Assembly (NCBI RefSeq): GCF_029870955.1
Contig: NZ_PGFQ01000002.1
Location: 150,827 to 214,826 of the forward strand
Direction: 5' to 3'
Source: Sulfitobacter faviae
Lineage (GTDB): Bacteria; Pseudomonadota; Alphaproteobacteria; Rhodobacterales; Rhodobacteraceae
Length of the DNA stretch: 64,000 nucleotides
Part shown: positions 27,925-37,724 of the stretch, in pieces
Layout of the letters: the number at the start of each line of letters is the position of its first letter
Numbering within the stretch: position 1 is the stretch's first letter
The notes under the pieces: model-generated
What the model was told of the DNA's origin: nothing
The model's database searches: none
What the model saw: only the letters and a program-made list of their open reading frames with translations
Position numbers and translations under genes: made by a program

Positions 27925-29631
27925 ATGCTGCAAAAAACATCCCTCAAGGCGCGGACCGGCGGACAGGTCCTTGTGGATCAGCTTTTGATCCACGGCGCCG
28001 ACACCGCCTATTGCGTGCCCGGCGAAAGCTACCTTGAGGTGCTGGACGCGCTGCATGACGTGCAGGACCGTTTCAACCTGATCAACGCCCGGCACGAAGC
28101 CGGAGCCGCGAATATGGCCGAGACCTATGGCAAGCTCACCGGCAAGCCTGGCATCTGCATGGTCACCCGCGGCCCCGGGGCCTGCCACGCGGCCATCGGC
28201 GTGCATATCGCGCAGCAAGACAGCACGCCGATGATCCTGCTCGTGGGCCAGATCGCCCGCGACACCACCGACCGCGAAGCCTTTCAGGAAGTCGACTACC
28301 GCGCCATGTTCGGCCCCATCGCCAAATGGGCCGCCCAGATCGACGACCCGGCGCGGGTGCCGGAATATATGGCCCGCGCCTTCCGCGTGGCGACCTCGGG
28401 CCGCCCCGGCCCGGTGGTGATCTCCCTGCCCGAAGACATGCTGACCGAGGTGGTTTCCGTCGCCGATGCGCGGCCCTATACGGCCACCCATGCCGGCCTG
28501 TCGCCCGATAGCCTCGATATGCTCAAGACCGAGATCGCGCAAGCCGAACGGCCCCTGCTGCTGCTCGGCGGCTCCGGCTGGTCGGATGGAAGTGCGGCGG
28601 CCATCACCCGCTTTGCCGAGGCCAACAAGATCCCCGTCACCACCTCTTTCCGGCGACAGGACATCGTGAACAACCTCTCGCCGGTCTATGCAGGCGATTT
28701 CGGCACCTCCACCGCGCCCAGTCTTTACGCGCATCAACGCGAGGCGGATTTGCTCATCGTGATCGGCGCGCGTTTGGGCGAGATGACGACCAAGACCTAC
28801 ACCACCATGCAATCACCCAACCCCGAGACCCGTCTGGTGCATCTCTATCCGGAGGCGGATGAGATCGGCCGCGTCTATTCACCGGATTTGGGCATCGCCG
28901 CGGCGCCCGTCGCTGTGGCCGCGGCCTTGGACGGCGTCGATCTTGGCCGGGCAGAGGCATGGGGCGATTGGTGCGACAAGCTGCATGCCGATTACCTCAC
29001 CGATACCGAAGCGCCCAATGGCGGGGACTGGGACCTCGACATGGGGGTGGCCCTTGCGCAACTGCGCGATGAGCTGCCCGACGACGTGGTGGTCACGCTC
29101 GACGCGGGCAACCACACCGGCTGGGCGCAGCGGTTCCTGCGCTTTGGCCGTCCGGGCCGGATCGTCGGCTCCACCTGTGGCGCGATGGGCTATTCCGTGC
29201 CCGCCGCCGTCGCAGCCTCGATCGCAGACCCTGAACGGCTGACGCTCTCCTTCGTCGGCGATGGCGGCTTTATGATGAGCGGCAACGAACTCGCCACCGC
29301 CGCGCAATATGGCGGGCGGCCCATCGTGCTGCTGTTCAACAACGGCATCTACGGCACCATCCGCATGCACCAAGAACGCGACCACCCGGAGCGTATCTCG
29401 GGCACCACCTTGCAGAACCAAGACTTCGTAAAGATGGCCGAAGGTCTGGGCGCCCATGCCGAGCGGGTGACCAAAACCGAGGATTTCGCCGCCGCCTTCA
29501 CCCGCGCCCGCGAGAGTGGCCGTCCCGCCCTGATCGAACTGGTGACCGACCCTGAGCAGATCTCGACCCGCACCACGATCAGCAAGCTGCGCGCGGCGGC
29601 CCAGAAAAAAGTCGACGCTGACCAGCGCTGA
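27925..29631 (+). CDS. Thiamine diphosphate-dependent enzyme, acetolactate synthase-like
   Basis: A 568-residue ThDP enzyme with three domains. The N-terminal PYR domain has the catalytic Glu in INARHEAGAANMAETYGKLT, and a central domain follows. The C-terminal PP domain has the ThDP/Mg motif VGDGGFMMSGNELATA and VLLFNNGIYG. It resembles the IlvB/glyoxylate carboligase/2-hydroxyacyl-CoA lyase superfamily, but no regulatory subunit gene is near, so branched-chain synthesis is unlikely. Placed after the TRAP permease (27 bp) and before an FAD oxidase, it probably carries out carboligation or decarboxylation of a 2-keto acid in the same pathway. Confidence 0.88.
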   Translation: MLQKTSLKARTGGQVLVDQLLIHGADTAYCVPGESYLEVLDALHDVQDRFNLINARHEAGAANMAETYGKLTGKPGICMVTRGPGACHAAIGVHIAQQDSTPMILLVGQIARDTTDREAFQEVDYRAMFGPIAKWAAQIDDPARVPEYMARAFRVATSGRPGPVVISLPEDMLTEVVSVADARPYTATHAGLSPDSLDMLKTEIAQAERPLLLLGGSGWSDGSAAAITRFAEANKIPVTTSFRRQDIVNNLSPVYAGDFGTSTAPSLYAHQREADLLIVIGARLGEMTTKTYTTMQSPNPETRLVHLYPEADEIGRVYSPDLGIAAAPVAVAAALDGVDLGRAEAWGDWCDKLHADYLTDTEAPNGGDWDLDMGVALAQLRDELPDDVVVTLDAGNHTGWAQRFLRFGRPGRIVGSTCGAMGYSVPAAVAASIADPERLTLSFVGDGGFMMSGNELATAAQYGGRPIVLLFNNGIYGTIRMHQERDHPERISGTTLQNQDFVKMAEGLGAHAERVTKTEDFAAAFTRARESGRPALIELVTDPEQISTRTTISKLRAAAQKKVDADQR

Positions 29632-29643
29632 AGGATGACCCAG

Positions 29644-31091
29644 ATGACGACCCTGACCGCGCCGCCCCGCGCAGATGATACGGACGCGCAAGACCACGCC
29701 GCCTTGCTCGATGCGCTGCGCGATGCCATCGGCCCTGCCCATGTGGTGACCGACGCCAAGGATTTCGACGCGCGGCTGATCGAAGACCGCGGGCTGCGGC
29801 GCGGCACGGCGCTGGCGCTGATCCGCCCCGGCTCAACCGAAGAGGTCGCCGCCTGCATGCGTCTGTGCCATGCCGCCGAGGTGCCGGTCACGCCGCAGGG
29901 CGGCAACACCGGCCTTGCGGGGGCGGCGTGCCCGATGGCGGCATTATCCTCACAACAGACCGGCTGAACCGTATCCGCGCGGTCGATCCGACCAATGCCA
30001 CGATGACGGTCGAGGCGGGCTGCATCCTTGCCAATATCCAAGCGGCGGCGGATGAGGTCGACGCGCTCTTTCCGCTCTCGCTCGCTTCCGAAGGGTCATG
30101 CCAGATCGGCGGCAACCTTTCGACCAACGCAGGCGGCACGGCGGTGCTGCGCTATGGCAATACCCGTGACCTCGTGCTGGGGATAGAAGCGGTGCTGCCC
30201 GATGGCCGGGTGCTGAATGACCTGAACGGCCTGCGAAAAAACAACACCGGCTTTGACCTCAAACACCTCTTTATCGGCGCCGAAGGCACGCTTGGCATCA
30301 TCACGGCGGCGGTGATCAAACTCTTTCCCAAACCCACCGCCCGCGCCACCGCGCTAGTGGCCTGCACCGGCCCCGATCCGGCGCTCGCGCTCTATGCGCG
30401 GATGCGCGGCCAGACCGCCGACACGCTTTCGACATTCGAGTATATCGACCGGCTGGGCCTGCAAATGGTGATCGACCACGCGCCCGGCTGTAGCGATCCG
30501 ATGGCCGAGGTGCATCCCGCCTATTGCCTGATCGAACTCACCGGCAATGGCGCGCAGACAGACCTCGACACCCGGCTGGAAACCGCGCTGGAAGCCGCTT
30601 TCGAGGCGGAGGAAATCATCGACGCCGTGATCGGCGCCTCGGAGGCGCAGAAAGACGCGCTTTGGGCGCTGCGAGAGAACCTGTCAGAGGCGCAGAAACC
30701 CGAAGGCGCGTCGATCAAACATGACGTTTCGGTCCCGGTGTCCCGCGTGGCGGATTTCATCCGCGAGGCGACCCAAGCCTGTATGGATCACATGCCCGGG
30801 CTGCGCCCCTGCCCCTTTGGCCATTTCGGCGACGGCAACCTGCATTTCAATCTGTCACGTCCGGTGGATATGGCGGATGCGGCGTTCCTTGCCGAATACG
30901 GGGCGTTCAACCGAATCGTGCATGATATCGTGCACGAAATGGGCGGCTCGTTCTCGGCGGAACATGGCATCGGCACCTTCAAACGCGCCGAGCTGCGCCG
31001 GTATAAAGACCCGGTCGCGCTGGAGTTGATGGAGCAGATCAAGGCCACCCTCGACCCGGGCCATTTGATGAACCCGGGCAAGGTGCTTTGA
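29644..31091 (+). CDS. FAD-linked 2-hydroxyacid oxidase/dehydrogenase (GlcD/D2HGDH-like)
   Basis: A PCMH-type flavoprotein, 482 residues after one base is added in the G5 run at 29919-29923. The flavin site is TPQGGNTGLAGGGVPDGG (rebuilt), followed by GGNLSTNAGGTAVLRYGN and LFIGAEGTLGIIT. The C-terminal catalytic region has GHFGDGNLHFN and SFSAEHGIGTFK, whose His and Glu residues bind metal and substrate in D-2-hydroxyglutarate and D-lactate dehydrogenases. It would oxidise a D-2-hydroxy acid to the keto acid. The ATG at 29644 is better spaced from AAGG than the one at 29635. Confidence 0.9.
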
Positions 31092-31095
31092 CCGC

Positions 31096-31842
31096 TTAAC
31101 CGCGCCCCGCGAAGGGCATTTTGGTGGCCATCACGGTGACGAACATGGCGTTGGAGTCAAGCGACAGCTTCGCCATGTAAGACAGCGTTTCGGCCACATC
31201 GTTCACATCCATGCGCGGCTCGGACATGCGGCTGCCATTGGGTTGCAGAATGCCCTCCTTCATCCGCTCGGTCATCTCGCTCGCCGCATTGCCGATGTCG
31301 ATCTGCCCGCAGGCAATGTCATGCGCCCGCCCGTCGAGCGACAGCGCGCGGGTCAACCCGGTGATCGCGTGTTTCGTCGCCGTATAGGGCACCGACAGAG
31401 GGCGCGGCACATGAGCGCTGATCGAGCCGTTGTTGATGATTCGCCCGCCCTTGGGGCTCTGCCGTTTCATCAGGGCGAAAGCCGCACGGGCGCAGAGGAA
31501 TGACCCGGTCAGATTGGTCGCGACGATGTCGTTCCACTCCGCCACGCTGAGCGCGTCTACCTCAACTGCCGAGCCATTGCGCCCGGCATTGTTGAACAGC
31601 AGATCCAGCCGCCCAAAGGTCGTCTCCACCCGCTCGAAAAGCGCATCGACCTCCGCCTCGACGCCCACATCGGCGGCCACGGCGATATGCCCCTGCCCGT
31701 CGAGCCTCGCGCAGGCTGCGTCGATCTTATCCTGCTGCCGCCCCGTCAGCACGAGAGTGAAACCGTCCTTCGCCAAACGCTGCGCACAGGCAAGGCCCAC
31801 CCCGCTTCCGGCCCCTGTTATCAGAGCAATCTTTTGATCCAT
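31096..31842 (-). CDS. Short-chain dehydrogenase/reductase (SDR), second copy
   Basis: A 248-residue classical SDR with TGAGSGVGLACAQRL at the N-terminus, LLFNNAGRNG, Ser in INNGSISAHVPRP, and YTATKHAITGLTRALSLDGR holding the catalytic Tyr and Lys. The C-terminal segment around EPRMDVNDVAETLSYMAKL is family-typical. It converges on the FAD-linked oxidase (4-bp gap). Upstream, TAATATATAT at 31891-31900 resembles the reverse complement of the cluster's TGATATATTA site (8 of 10), so it may share the GntR control. The substrate is unknown. Confidence 0.88.
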   Translation of the reverse strand: MDQKIALITGAGSGVGLACAQRLAKDGFTLVLTGRQQDKIDAACARLDGQGHIAVAADVGVEAEVDALFERVETTFGRLDLLFNNAGRNGSAVEVDALSVAEWNDIVATNLTGSFLCARAAFALMKRQSPKGGRIINNGSISAHVPRPLSVPYTATKHAITGLTRALSLDGRAHDIACGQIDIGNAASEMTERMKEGILQPNGSRMSEPRMDVNDVAETLSYMAKLSLDSNAMFVTVMATKMPFAGRG

Positions 31843-31984
31843 CTTACCATTCCATCCCTGTCATCGCCCTGCGGGCCGTTGTGTGGAATCTAATATATAT
31901 GATCGCGCAAGAATAGGTTTTTTCGCTATTTTTCCGATTTGGCGCCTCGTTCAACTTGGCTGTCTCACATTCGCGCGAGCGCAC

Positions 31985-31999
31985 TAGACGACCGGTCTA
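31985..31999. promoter_or_regulatory. Palindrome TAGAC-GACCG-GTCTA, probable TetR-family operator
   Basis: Perfect 5-bp arms with a 5-bp spacer lie 21 bp before the TetR start. The sequence resembles the TAGACC...GGTCTA boxes bound by NemR/AcuR-type TetR proteins. Autoregulation of the tetR-oxidoreductase pair is the simple reading. Confidence 0.6.
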
Positions 32000-32020
32000 T
32001 TATTCCTTAGATGCCCCGGT

Positions 32021-32632
32021 ATGACAGAGGCAAAGAAATCAGATCAGACGCGGCAACGCATCTTGGACATAGGGCGCAGCCTCGTGCTGCGGCACGGGTT
32101 CTCTGGCGTTGGCCTGTCGCGCATTCTGAGCGAAAGCGGCGTGCCCAAGGGCTCGTTTTACTATTACTTCGCGTCGAAAGAGGCTTTTGGCACCGCGATG
32201 CTGGCAGATTACGTCGAGGCCTATCTCGACCGTGTCGATGCGCTGATCGCGGCCCCGGGAACGGCGGGCGGCAAGCTCGACAATTTCTGGGATGCATGGC
32301 TCAGCCAATCCAGCGCCCCGGGGATCGCCAGCGCCTGTTTGGTGGTGAAACTCGGATCCGAAGTCGCCGACCTGTCGGAAACGATGCGCGAAACCCTCGA
32401 TCAGGGTGTCGATGCTTTGGTCGCCCGAATTGCCCAATTGCTGCGCCAAGGCGCAGAGGATGGGACCGTTCGGGTGCTCGAAGACCCCGAGACCACAGCC
32501 CGCATGCTCTATGCCAAATGGCTCGGCGCTGCGGTGCTGGCCAAACTGGCACGCAGCGATGCGCCGCTGCGCATGGCGCGCGCTGAAACCTCTGCCCAAC
32601 TCTCCCCCACCGGGGACCAATTCCCAACCTGA
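32021..32632 (+). CDS. TetR-family transcriptional regulator
   Basis: A 203-residue repressor. The N-terminal HTH is TRQRILDIGRSLVLRHGFSG, then LSRILSESGVPKGSFYYYFASKE, with the typical FYYYF turn. The C-terminal ligand domain includes ACLVVKLGSEVADLSE, similar to NemR-like regulators that sense electrophiles. It is followed after 11 bp by an MDR oxidoreductase, a common pairing for electrophile or quinone detoxification. A palindrome sits in its promoter. Confidence 0.9.
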   Translation: MTEAKKSDQTRQRILDIGRSLVLRHGFSGVGLSRILSESGVPKGSFYYYFASKEAFGTAMLADYVEAYLDRVDALIAAPGTAGGKLDNFWDAWLSQSSAPGIASACLVVKLGSEVADLSETMRETLDQGVDALVARIAQLLRQGAEDGTVRVLEDPETTARMLYAKWLGAAVLAKLARSDAPLRMARAETSAQLSPTGDQFPT

Positions 32633-32643
32633 AAGGAAACAGC

Positions 32644-33624
32644 ATGTTCGCTGCCATCCACGACACATTCGGCGAGCCCGCCGAGGTTCTGACCACCCGC
32701 GAAACCGACAAGCCCGCGCCCGCCGCAGGCGAAGCGCTGCTGCGCATGGTGCTCTCGCCCATCCACAACCACGACCTTTGGACCGTGCGCGGCAACTATG
32801 GCTACAAGCCCGAACTGCCCGGCGCCATCGGCGGCTCCGAAGCGCTTGGCATCGTCGAGGCCGTGGGCGAAGGCGTTGATGAGGCGCTGATCGGCAAACG
32901 CGTCACCGCCGCTGGCTTCCACGGCGCATGGGCCGAGTATTTCACCGCCCCTGCCGCGGGCCTGCTGCCCCTGCCTGAGGCGATCTCGGACGAAGCGGGC
33001 GCGCAGTTGATTGCCATGCCCTTCAGCGCCCTGTCCCTGTTGGAAACCCTCAAAGTCGGCGAAGGCGATTGGCTGATCCAAACCGCCGCCAATGGCGCGG
33101 TCGGCAAGATCATGGTCGGTCTGGCCAAGGCGCGCGGTGTCAAATTGCTGAACCTCGTCCGCCGCGAAGGCGCCGCCGAAGAGATGCGCGACACCGGCGC
33201 GGAACATGTCCTCTCCACCGAAGATGCGGATTGGCAGAGCAAAGCGCGTGAGTTGATCGGCAAAGACGGCGCGGTCTCGGCCATCGATTCCGTCGGCGGT
33301 GAGTTGGGCGGTCAACTGGTCGAACTACTGGGCAAGGACGGTGAGTTGATCGTCTTCGGCACGGCGACAGGCCAGCCGCTCTCCATGTCCTCGGGCGAAT
33401 TGATCATGAAGCACATCACCGTCAAAGGCTTCTGGGGCTCGCGCGTCAGCGGCGAGATGGCGGCAGAGACGCGGGGCCGCCTGATTGGCGAATTGGTGCA
33501 ACTGGCTGCAAAGGGCCAACTGCCCCTCGACACCGGCGGCATCTACCCGCTGGCCGAGGTGACCGAGGCGATGAAAGCCGCGCTGACCACGGGCCGTGGC
33601 GGCAAGGTCATGCTGCGCCCGTGA
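32644..33624 (+). CDS. Zinc-type alcohol dehydrogenase-like (MDR) oxidoreductase
   Basis: A 326-residue medium-chain dehydrogenase/reductase. The N-terminal GroES-like part has SPIHNHDLWTVRGNYGYKPE and GGSEALGIVEAVG. The Rossmann part reads WLIQTAANGAVGKIMVGLAK, with the AANGAVG nucleotide loop. No structural-zinc Cys cluster is present, so it is closer to quinone or enoyl reductases (MECR/YhdH type) than to zinc alcohol dehydrogenases. AAAGGAAA precedes the ATG. Co-transcription with the TetR gene suggests reduction of a reactive enone or quinone. Confidence 0.85.
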   Translation: MFAAIHDTFGEPAEVLTTRETDKPAPAAGEALLRMVLSPIHNHDLWTVRGNYGYKPELPGAIGGSEALGIVEAVGEGVDEALIGKRVTAAGFHGAWAEYFTAPAAGLLPLPEAISDEAGAQLIAMPFSALSLLETLKVGEGDWLIQTAANGAVGKIMVGLAKARGVKLLNLVRREGAAEEMRDTGAEHVLSTEDADWQSKARELIGKDGAVSAIDSVGGELGGQLVELLGKDGELIVFGTATGQPLSMSSGELIMKHITVKGFWGSRVSGEMAAETRGRLIGELVQLAAKGQLPLDTGGIYPLAEVTEAMKAALTTGRGGKVMLRP

Positions 33625-33874
33625 TCGGGATTTGACGACAGCGGCGGCCCTCCCTCCCCGGGGTCGCCGCCCCATGCGCGGAATGCCCAAGTTTCGGACA
33701 GCACCGCGATTTGCTGCCCATTTTTCAGGCAAGCCCGCCGTGCAGGCGGCTCTGAACCGCCTCGGCGATGACTCTCCCCCGTCTCTATGGTGATTAAAAA
33801 ATCATCAGACTTTACAGGGCGGAGCGTTCCTCATCCTCATCGACAGCAGCATAAACAGCCCCCAAGCGACCCCG
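33625..33874. other. Intergenic region upstream of the urease operon
   Basis: This 250-bp stretch contains a G/C-rich imperfect stem near 33645-33672 (GCGGCGG...CGCCGC) that may end the MDR transcript, and an AT-rich part near 33789-33813 that probably belongs to the urease promoter. No TGGCAC-N5-TTGC sigma-54 promoter was found. The ureD frame is open from 33794 but has no ATG. Confidence 0.4.
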
Positions 33875-34672
33875 GTGCAGCCGCGCGCCATCGGTGCTGC
33901 GATGGTCTCGGCCAAGGCTGCGCGGGGCGGTTCGACAATCGGCGAATTGCGCCAGTCGGGCGCGATGAAGCTGCTCTTCCCCCGCCCCGACCCCGCGCTG
34001 TTGCAAGCAATCGTCATCAATTCCGCAGGCGGCATCACCGGCGGCGATAGTTTTGCCCTGACGGCCCGTGCCGAGGCGCAAGCGGCGCTCAGCCTCACCA
34101 CGCAGGCCGCCGAACGCGCCTATCGCGCGCAACCGGGGCAAGTAGCGGCGCTGCGCAATACCCTCACCGTCGACTCCGGCGCGACGCTGCATTGGCTGCC
34201 GCAAGAGACCATTCTCTACGACGGATGCGCCCTGCGGCGGCATCTGACCGTCGATCTGGCGCAAGACGCCTCTCTCCTGCTGGTGGAGCCACTTGTCTTT
34301 GGCCGCGCCGCTATGGGTGAAGCGCTGCGTCATGCCTATTTCCGCGACCGGATCGAGGTCAACCGCGCGGGCCAGCCGCTTTTTCACGACGCGATGACGC
34401 TCAGCGGCGATGTCACCGCGCATCTGGCGGCCCCGCACATCGCGGCCGGGGCCGGTGCCCTTGCCACGCTGATCTATGTGGCCCCCGATGCCGAAGCGCG
34501 GCTGCCCCGGCTCCGCGCCCAATTGCCCGACATCGCCGGGGCCAGCCTGATCGGCCCTGACCTGCTGGTTGCTCGGATCCTCGCCGCAGATAGTTTCGAT
34601 CTTCGCCAATCGCTCGTCCCGATTTTGGGCACGTTGAGCGGTGACACCCTTCCCCGATCATGGATGACCTGA
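33875..34672 (+). CDS. ureD: Urease accessory protein UreD
   Basis: UreD (UreH) is the scaffold that binds apo-urease and recruits UreF and UreG for nickel delivery. Family marks are [20 protein letters not shown] at the start, [14 protein letters not shown], then [16 protein letters not shown] and [12 protein letters not shown], and [13 protein letters not shown]. The start is uncertain: GTG 33875 gives 265 residues. The frame is open further upstream, but only to non-standard codons, so a few N-terminal residues may be missing through a base-call error. It leads the operon, with 1 bp to ureA. Confidence 0.93.
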   Translation: MQPRAIGAAMVSAKAARGGSTIGELRQSGAMKLLFPRPDPALLQAIVINSAGGITGGDSFALTARAEAQAALSLTTQAAERAYRAQPGQVAALRNTLTVDSGATLHWLPQETILYDGCALRRHLTVDLAQDASLLLVEPLVFGRAAMGEALRHAYFRDRIEVNRAGQPLFHDAMTLSGDVTAHLAAPHIAAGAGALATLIYVAPDAEARLPRLRAQLPDIAGASLIGPDLLVARILAADSFDLRQSLVPILGTLSGDTLPRSWMT

Positions 34673-34673
34673 C

Positions 34674-34976
34674 GTGCAACTGACCCCGCGAGAAAAAGAC
34701 AAACTGCTGATCTCCATGGCTGCCGAGGTCGCCCGCAAGCGCCTTGCGCGCGGGGTCAAGCTGAACCACCCGGAGGCCATCGCCCTCATCACCGACACCG
34801 TGGTCGAAGGCGCGCGGGATGGCCGCAGCGTGGCCGATATGATGCAGGCCGGTGCCCATGTCATCACCCGCGACGACTGTATGGAGGGGGTGGCCGAGAT
34901 GATCCCCGAGGTGCAGGTCGAAGCCACTTTTCCCGACGGGACCAAATTGGTCACCGTGCACAACCCCATCAGATAG
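34674..34976 (+). CDS. ureA: Urease gamma subunit
   Basis: A 100-residue urease gamma subunit, standard length. It opens [20 protein letters not shown] and contains [15 protein letters not shown] and [13 protein letters not shown], ending [14 protein letters not shown]. Together with UreB and UreC it forms the urea-hydrolysing complex in the cytoplasm. Translation begins at GTG 34674, immediately after ureD. Confidence 0.97.
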   Translation: MQLTPREKDKLLISMAAEVARKRLARGVKLNHPEAIALITDTVVEGARDGRSVADMMQAGAHVITRDDCMEGVAEMIPEVQVEATFPDGTKLVTVHNPIR

Positions 34977-34984
34977 GATATCCC

Positions 34985-35181
34985 ATGCCGCGTTTTGCCC
35001 CCCTTCTTGCCCTGCCGCTTATGTCGCTCGCCATGGCGGCCTTCGCCCATAGCGCGCCGCTCCCCCACAGCCACGGCGGAGAGGGCGACGGATCGCTCGC
35101 CGTCTACCTGATCGCCGCCGCGGCCTTTGCGCTGTCGGGGGGATCCTCGTCCTGCGGCGTCTGAAGACATCCAAAGCATGA
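34985..35181 (+). CDS. Small His-rich single-pass membrane protein in the urease operon
   Basis: Between ureA and ureB lies a gene for a signal-like N-terminus ([19 protein letters not shown]), a His-rich [11 protein letters not shown] (residues 22-32) and one membrane helix (39-57). It then ends LRRLKTSKA. As written, translation stops at 35164; adding one G to the G6 run at 35137-35142 gives 65 residues, and its TGA then overlaps the ureB ATG by 4 bp. This overlap supports the correction. Its layout matches the 52-residue protein at 5924-6082. A nickel-related role at the membrane is conjecture from the His cluster and operon position. Confidence 0.75.
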
Positions 35182-35483
35182 TCCCCGGTGAGATCATTCC
35201 GGCGGAGGGCCTGTTGACCCTCAATGCCGACAGCACGGCGATCACGCTGATGGTCGCCAATACCGGCGACCGCCCGGTGCAGGTCGGCAGCCACTACCAT
35301 TTCGCCGAGAGCAACCCGGCGCTTGAGTTCGACCGCGCCGCCGCGCGGGGCCTGCGCCTCGACATCGCGGCGGGGACTGCGGTGCGTTTCGAGCCCGGCC
35401 AACGGCGCGAGGTCGCGCTCATCCCGATCGGCGGGGCGCGGCGTGTCTTTGGCTTTAACAGCGCGGTGATGGGAGACCTCTGA
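35178..35483 (+). CDS. ureB: Urease beta subunit
   Basis: A 101-residue urease beta subunit. [16 protein letters not shown] at the start, [20 protein letters not shown] in the middle and [12 protein letters not shown] at the end are diagnostic. The ATG at 35178 was chosen from the family N-terminus and from the overlap with the corrected small gene. It shares one base with the ureC start (TGATG). Confidence 0.97.
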   Translation: MIPGEIIPAEGLLTLNADSTAITLMVANTGDRPVQVGSHYHFAESNPALEFDRAAARGLRLDIAAGTAVRFEPGQRREVALIPIGGARRVFGFNSAVMGDL

Positions 35484-37207
35484 TGCCTGCACAGATCAAA
35501 CGCGGTGACTATGCCGCCATGTTCGGCCCCACAGTGGGCGACCGGGTGCGGCTGGCCGATACGGACCTTATCATCGAAGTCGAACGTGACCTGACCACTG
35601 GGGAGGGCCGGGCCTATGGCGAAGAGGTCAAGTTCGGCGGCGGCAAGGTGATCCGCGATGGCATGGGCCAGTCGCAGGTCACCCGCGCGGGCGGCGCCGT
35701 GGACACGGTCATCACCAATGCGCTGATCGTTGACCATACCGGCATCTACAAGGCCGATGTCGGGCTGAAAGACGGGCGCATCGCCAAGATCGGCAAAGCG
35801 GGCAACCCAGACACGCAGCCAGGGGTCGATATCATCATCGGGCCGGGCACCGAGGTGATCGCGGGCGAGGGGCGCATCCTCACTGCCGGGGGCTTTGACA
35901 GCCATATCCACTTCATCTGCCCGCAACAGATCGAAGACGCACTGCATTCGGGGCTGACCACCATGCTCGGCGGCGGCACTGGCCCCGCGCATGGCACATT
36001 GGCCACCACCTGCACGCCGGGCGGCTGGCATATCGGGCGCATGATGCAGGCCGCCGATGCCTTTCCGATGAACCTCGCCTTTGCAGGGAAAGGCAATGCC
36101 TCGCAACCCGCCGCACTGGAAGAGCAGATCAACGCAGGCGCCTGCGCGCTGAAACTGCATGAGGATTGGGGCACCACCCCGGCGGCCATCGACTGCTGCC
36201 TTGGCGTTGCCGATGCGATGGACGTGCAGGTGATGATCCACACCGACACGCTGAACGAAAGCGGCTTTGTCGAACATACCGTGAAGGCCATGAAGGGCCG
36301 CACGATCCACGCCTTCCACACCGAAGGCGCGGGCGGGGGCCATGCCCCGGACATCATCAAGATTTGCGGCGAAGAGCATGTGCTGCCCTCCTCGACCAAC
36401 CCCACGCGGCCCTTCACGGTCAACACGTTGGAAGAGCATCTGGATATGCTCATGGTGTGTCACCACCTCGACAAATCGATCCCCGAGGATGTGGCCTTTG
36501 CCGAAAGCCGCATCCGGCGGGAGACCATCGCCGCCGAAGACATTCTGCATGACATGGGGGCTTTCTCGATCATCGCCTCCGACAGTCAGGCCATGGGCCG
36601 GGTCGGAGAGGTCTTGATCCGCACATGGCAGACCGCTGACAAGATGAAAAAGCAGCGCGGACGGTTGCCCGAAGAGACGGGCGACAACGACAATTATCGC
36701 GTCCGCCGCTACATCGCGAAATACACCATTAACCCCGCTATCGCTCATGGCATCTCGACCCATATCGGCAGCATTGGAGAGGGCAAGCGTGCCGATCTGG
36801 TGCTGTGGAACCCCGCCTTTTTCGGGGTGAAGCCCGAGATGGTCTTGCTTGGCGGCAGCATCGTCTGCGCGCAGATGGGCGACCCCAACGCCTCGATCCC
36901 CACGCCGCAGCCGGTCTATTCGCGGCCCATGTTCGGCGCCTATGGCCGGGCGGTGGAAAACTCCGCCGTGGTCTTTGTCAGCGAAGCGGCAGAGGCCGCG
37001 GGAGTGGGCGGTAGCCTCGGCCTTGCCAAACAGACGCTTGCAGTGCGCAACACCCGCGAGATCGGCAAGCGCGATCTGAAGTTGAACGACGCGCTGCCCG
37101 AGGTCGAGGTCAACCCCGAGACCTATGAGGTGCGCGCGGATGGTGAATTGCTGACCTGTGAACCTGCCTCCGTGCTGCCCATGGCGCAGCGCTATTTCCT
37201 GTTTTGA
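35483..37207 (+). CDS. ureC: Urease alpha (catalytic) subunit
   Basis: The 574-residue catalytic subunit with the di-nickel site. Metal and catalytic residues are visible: [12 protein letters not shown] (His141, His143), the carbamylated Lys224 in [30 protein letters not shown], the flap MVCHHLD and the Asp in [11 protein letters not shown]. Length and sequence are intact with no frameshift. It needs UreD, UreE, UreF and UreG, all encoded around it. Urea hydrolysis would supply ammonium from purine or amide breakdown. Confidence 0.98.
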   Translation: MPAQIKRGDYAAMFGPTVGDRVRLADTDLIIEVERDLTTGEGRAYGEEVKFGGGKVIRDGMGQSQVTRAGGAVDTVITNALIVDHTGIYKADVGLKDGRIAKIGKAGNPDTQPGVDIIIGPGTEVIAGEGRILTAGGFDSHIHFICPQQIEDALHSGLTTMLGGGTGPAHGTLATTCTPGGWHIGRMMQAADAFPMNLAFAGKGNASQPAALEEQINAGACALKLHEDWGTTPAAIDCCLGVADAMDVQVMIHTDTLNESGFVEHTVKAMKGRTIHAFHTEGAGGGHAPDIIKICGEEHVLPSSTNPTRPFTVNTLEEHLDMLMVCHHLDKSIPEDVAFAESRIRRETIAAEDILHDMGAFSIIASDSQAMGRVGEVLIRTWQTADKMKKQRGRLPEETGDNDNYRVRRYIAKYTINPAIAHGISTHIGSIGEGKRADLVLWNPAFFGVKPEMVLLGGSIVCAQMGDPNASIPTPQPVYSRPMFGAYGRAVENSAVVFVSEAAEAAGVGGSLGLAKQTLAVRNTREIGKRDLKLNDALPEVEVNPETYEVRADGELLTCEPASVLPMAQRYFLF

Positions 37208-37217
37208 AGAGACCGAG

Positions 37218-37724
37218 ATGACCCCAATTCTTTGCCAAGAGATGCGTCGCGCCGGAGCGTGGTCCGAGGCCAGTGACCGGGTCGAGCTGACCTATGACGG
37301 GCGCTTTCTGCGCCGCAAGGTGCTGACCACGGCGGACGGGCTGGCGTTTCTGGTGGATCTTGCACAGACCACCTCGCTCGACCATGGCGATGCCTTCGTG
37401 CTGGCCGACGGGCGTTTGGTCGAAGTTGTGGCCGCCGACGAAGCCCTGCTGGAGGTGACCGGCCCCGACCTGCCGCGCATCGCGTGGCATATCGGCAACC
37501 GCCACACCCCCTGTCAAATCGACGCCGACCGGCTGGTGATTCAGCGCGACCATGTGATCGCCAAGATGCTCGGCCAGATCGGTGCCACCACGCGAGAGAT
37601 CACCGGCCCCTTCCGCCCCGAGGGCGGTGCCTATGGCCATGGGCGCACCCATGGGCATGATCACGGCCATGTTCACCACGCTGTTCACAATCACGACCAC
37701 CCGCATGACCATGCGCATGGCTGA
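37218..37724 (+). CDS. ureE: Urease accessory protein UreE, nickel metallochaperone
   Basis: A 168-residue UreE. The conserved core WHIGNRHTPCQIDADRLV carries the metal-binding region, followed by RDHVIAKMLGQIGA. The C-terminus is strongly His-rich, beginning HGRTHGHDHGHVHH, and can bind several nickel ions. The ATG at 37218 is 10 bp after ureC. The gene overlaps ureF by 8 bp. Confidence 0.96.
   Translation: MTPILCQEMRRAGAWSEASDRVELTYDGRFLRRKVLTTADGLAFLVDLAQTTSLDHGDAFVLADGRLVEVVAADEALLEVTGPDLPRIAWHIGNRHTPCQIDADRLVIQRDHVIAKMLGQIGATTREITGPFRPEGGAYGHGRTHGHDHGHVHHAVHNHDHPHDHAHG

Noticed and set aside
32644..33624. AcuI (acryloyl-CoA reductase) for the MDR gene
   Set aside because: The N-terminus and nucleotide-loop sequences do not match the AcuI pattern as I know it, and no DMSP genes are near.
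33625..33874. A sigma-54 (NtrC-dependent) promoter for urease
   Set aside because: No TGGCAC-N5-TTGC-like pair could be found in the region.
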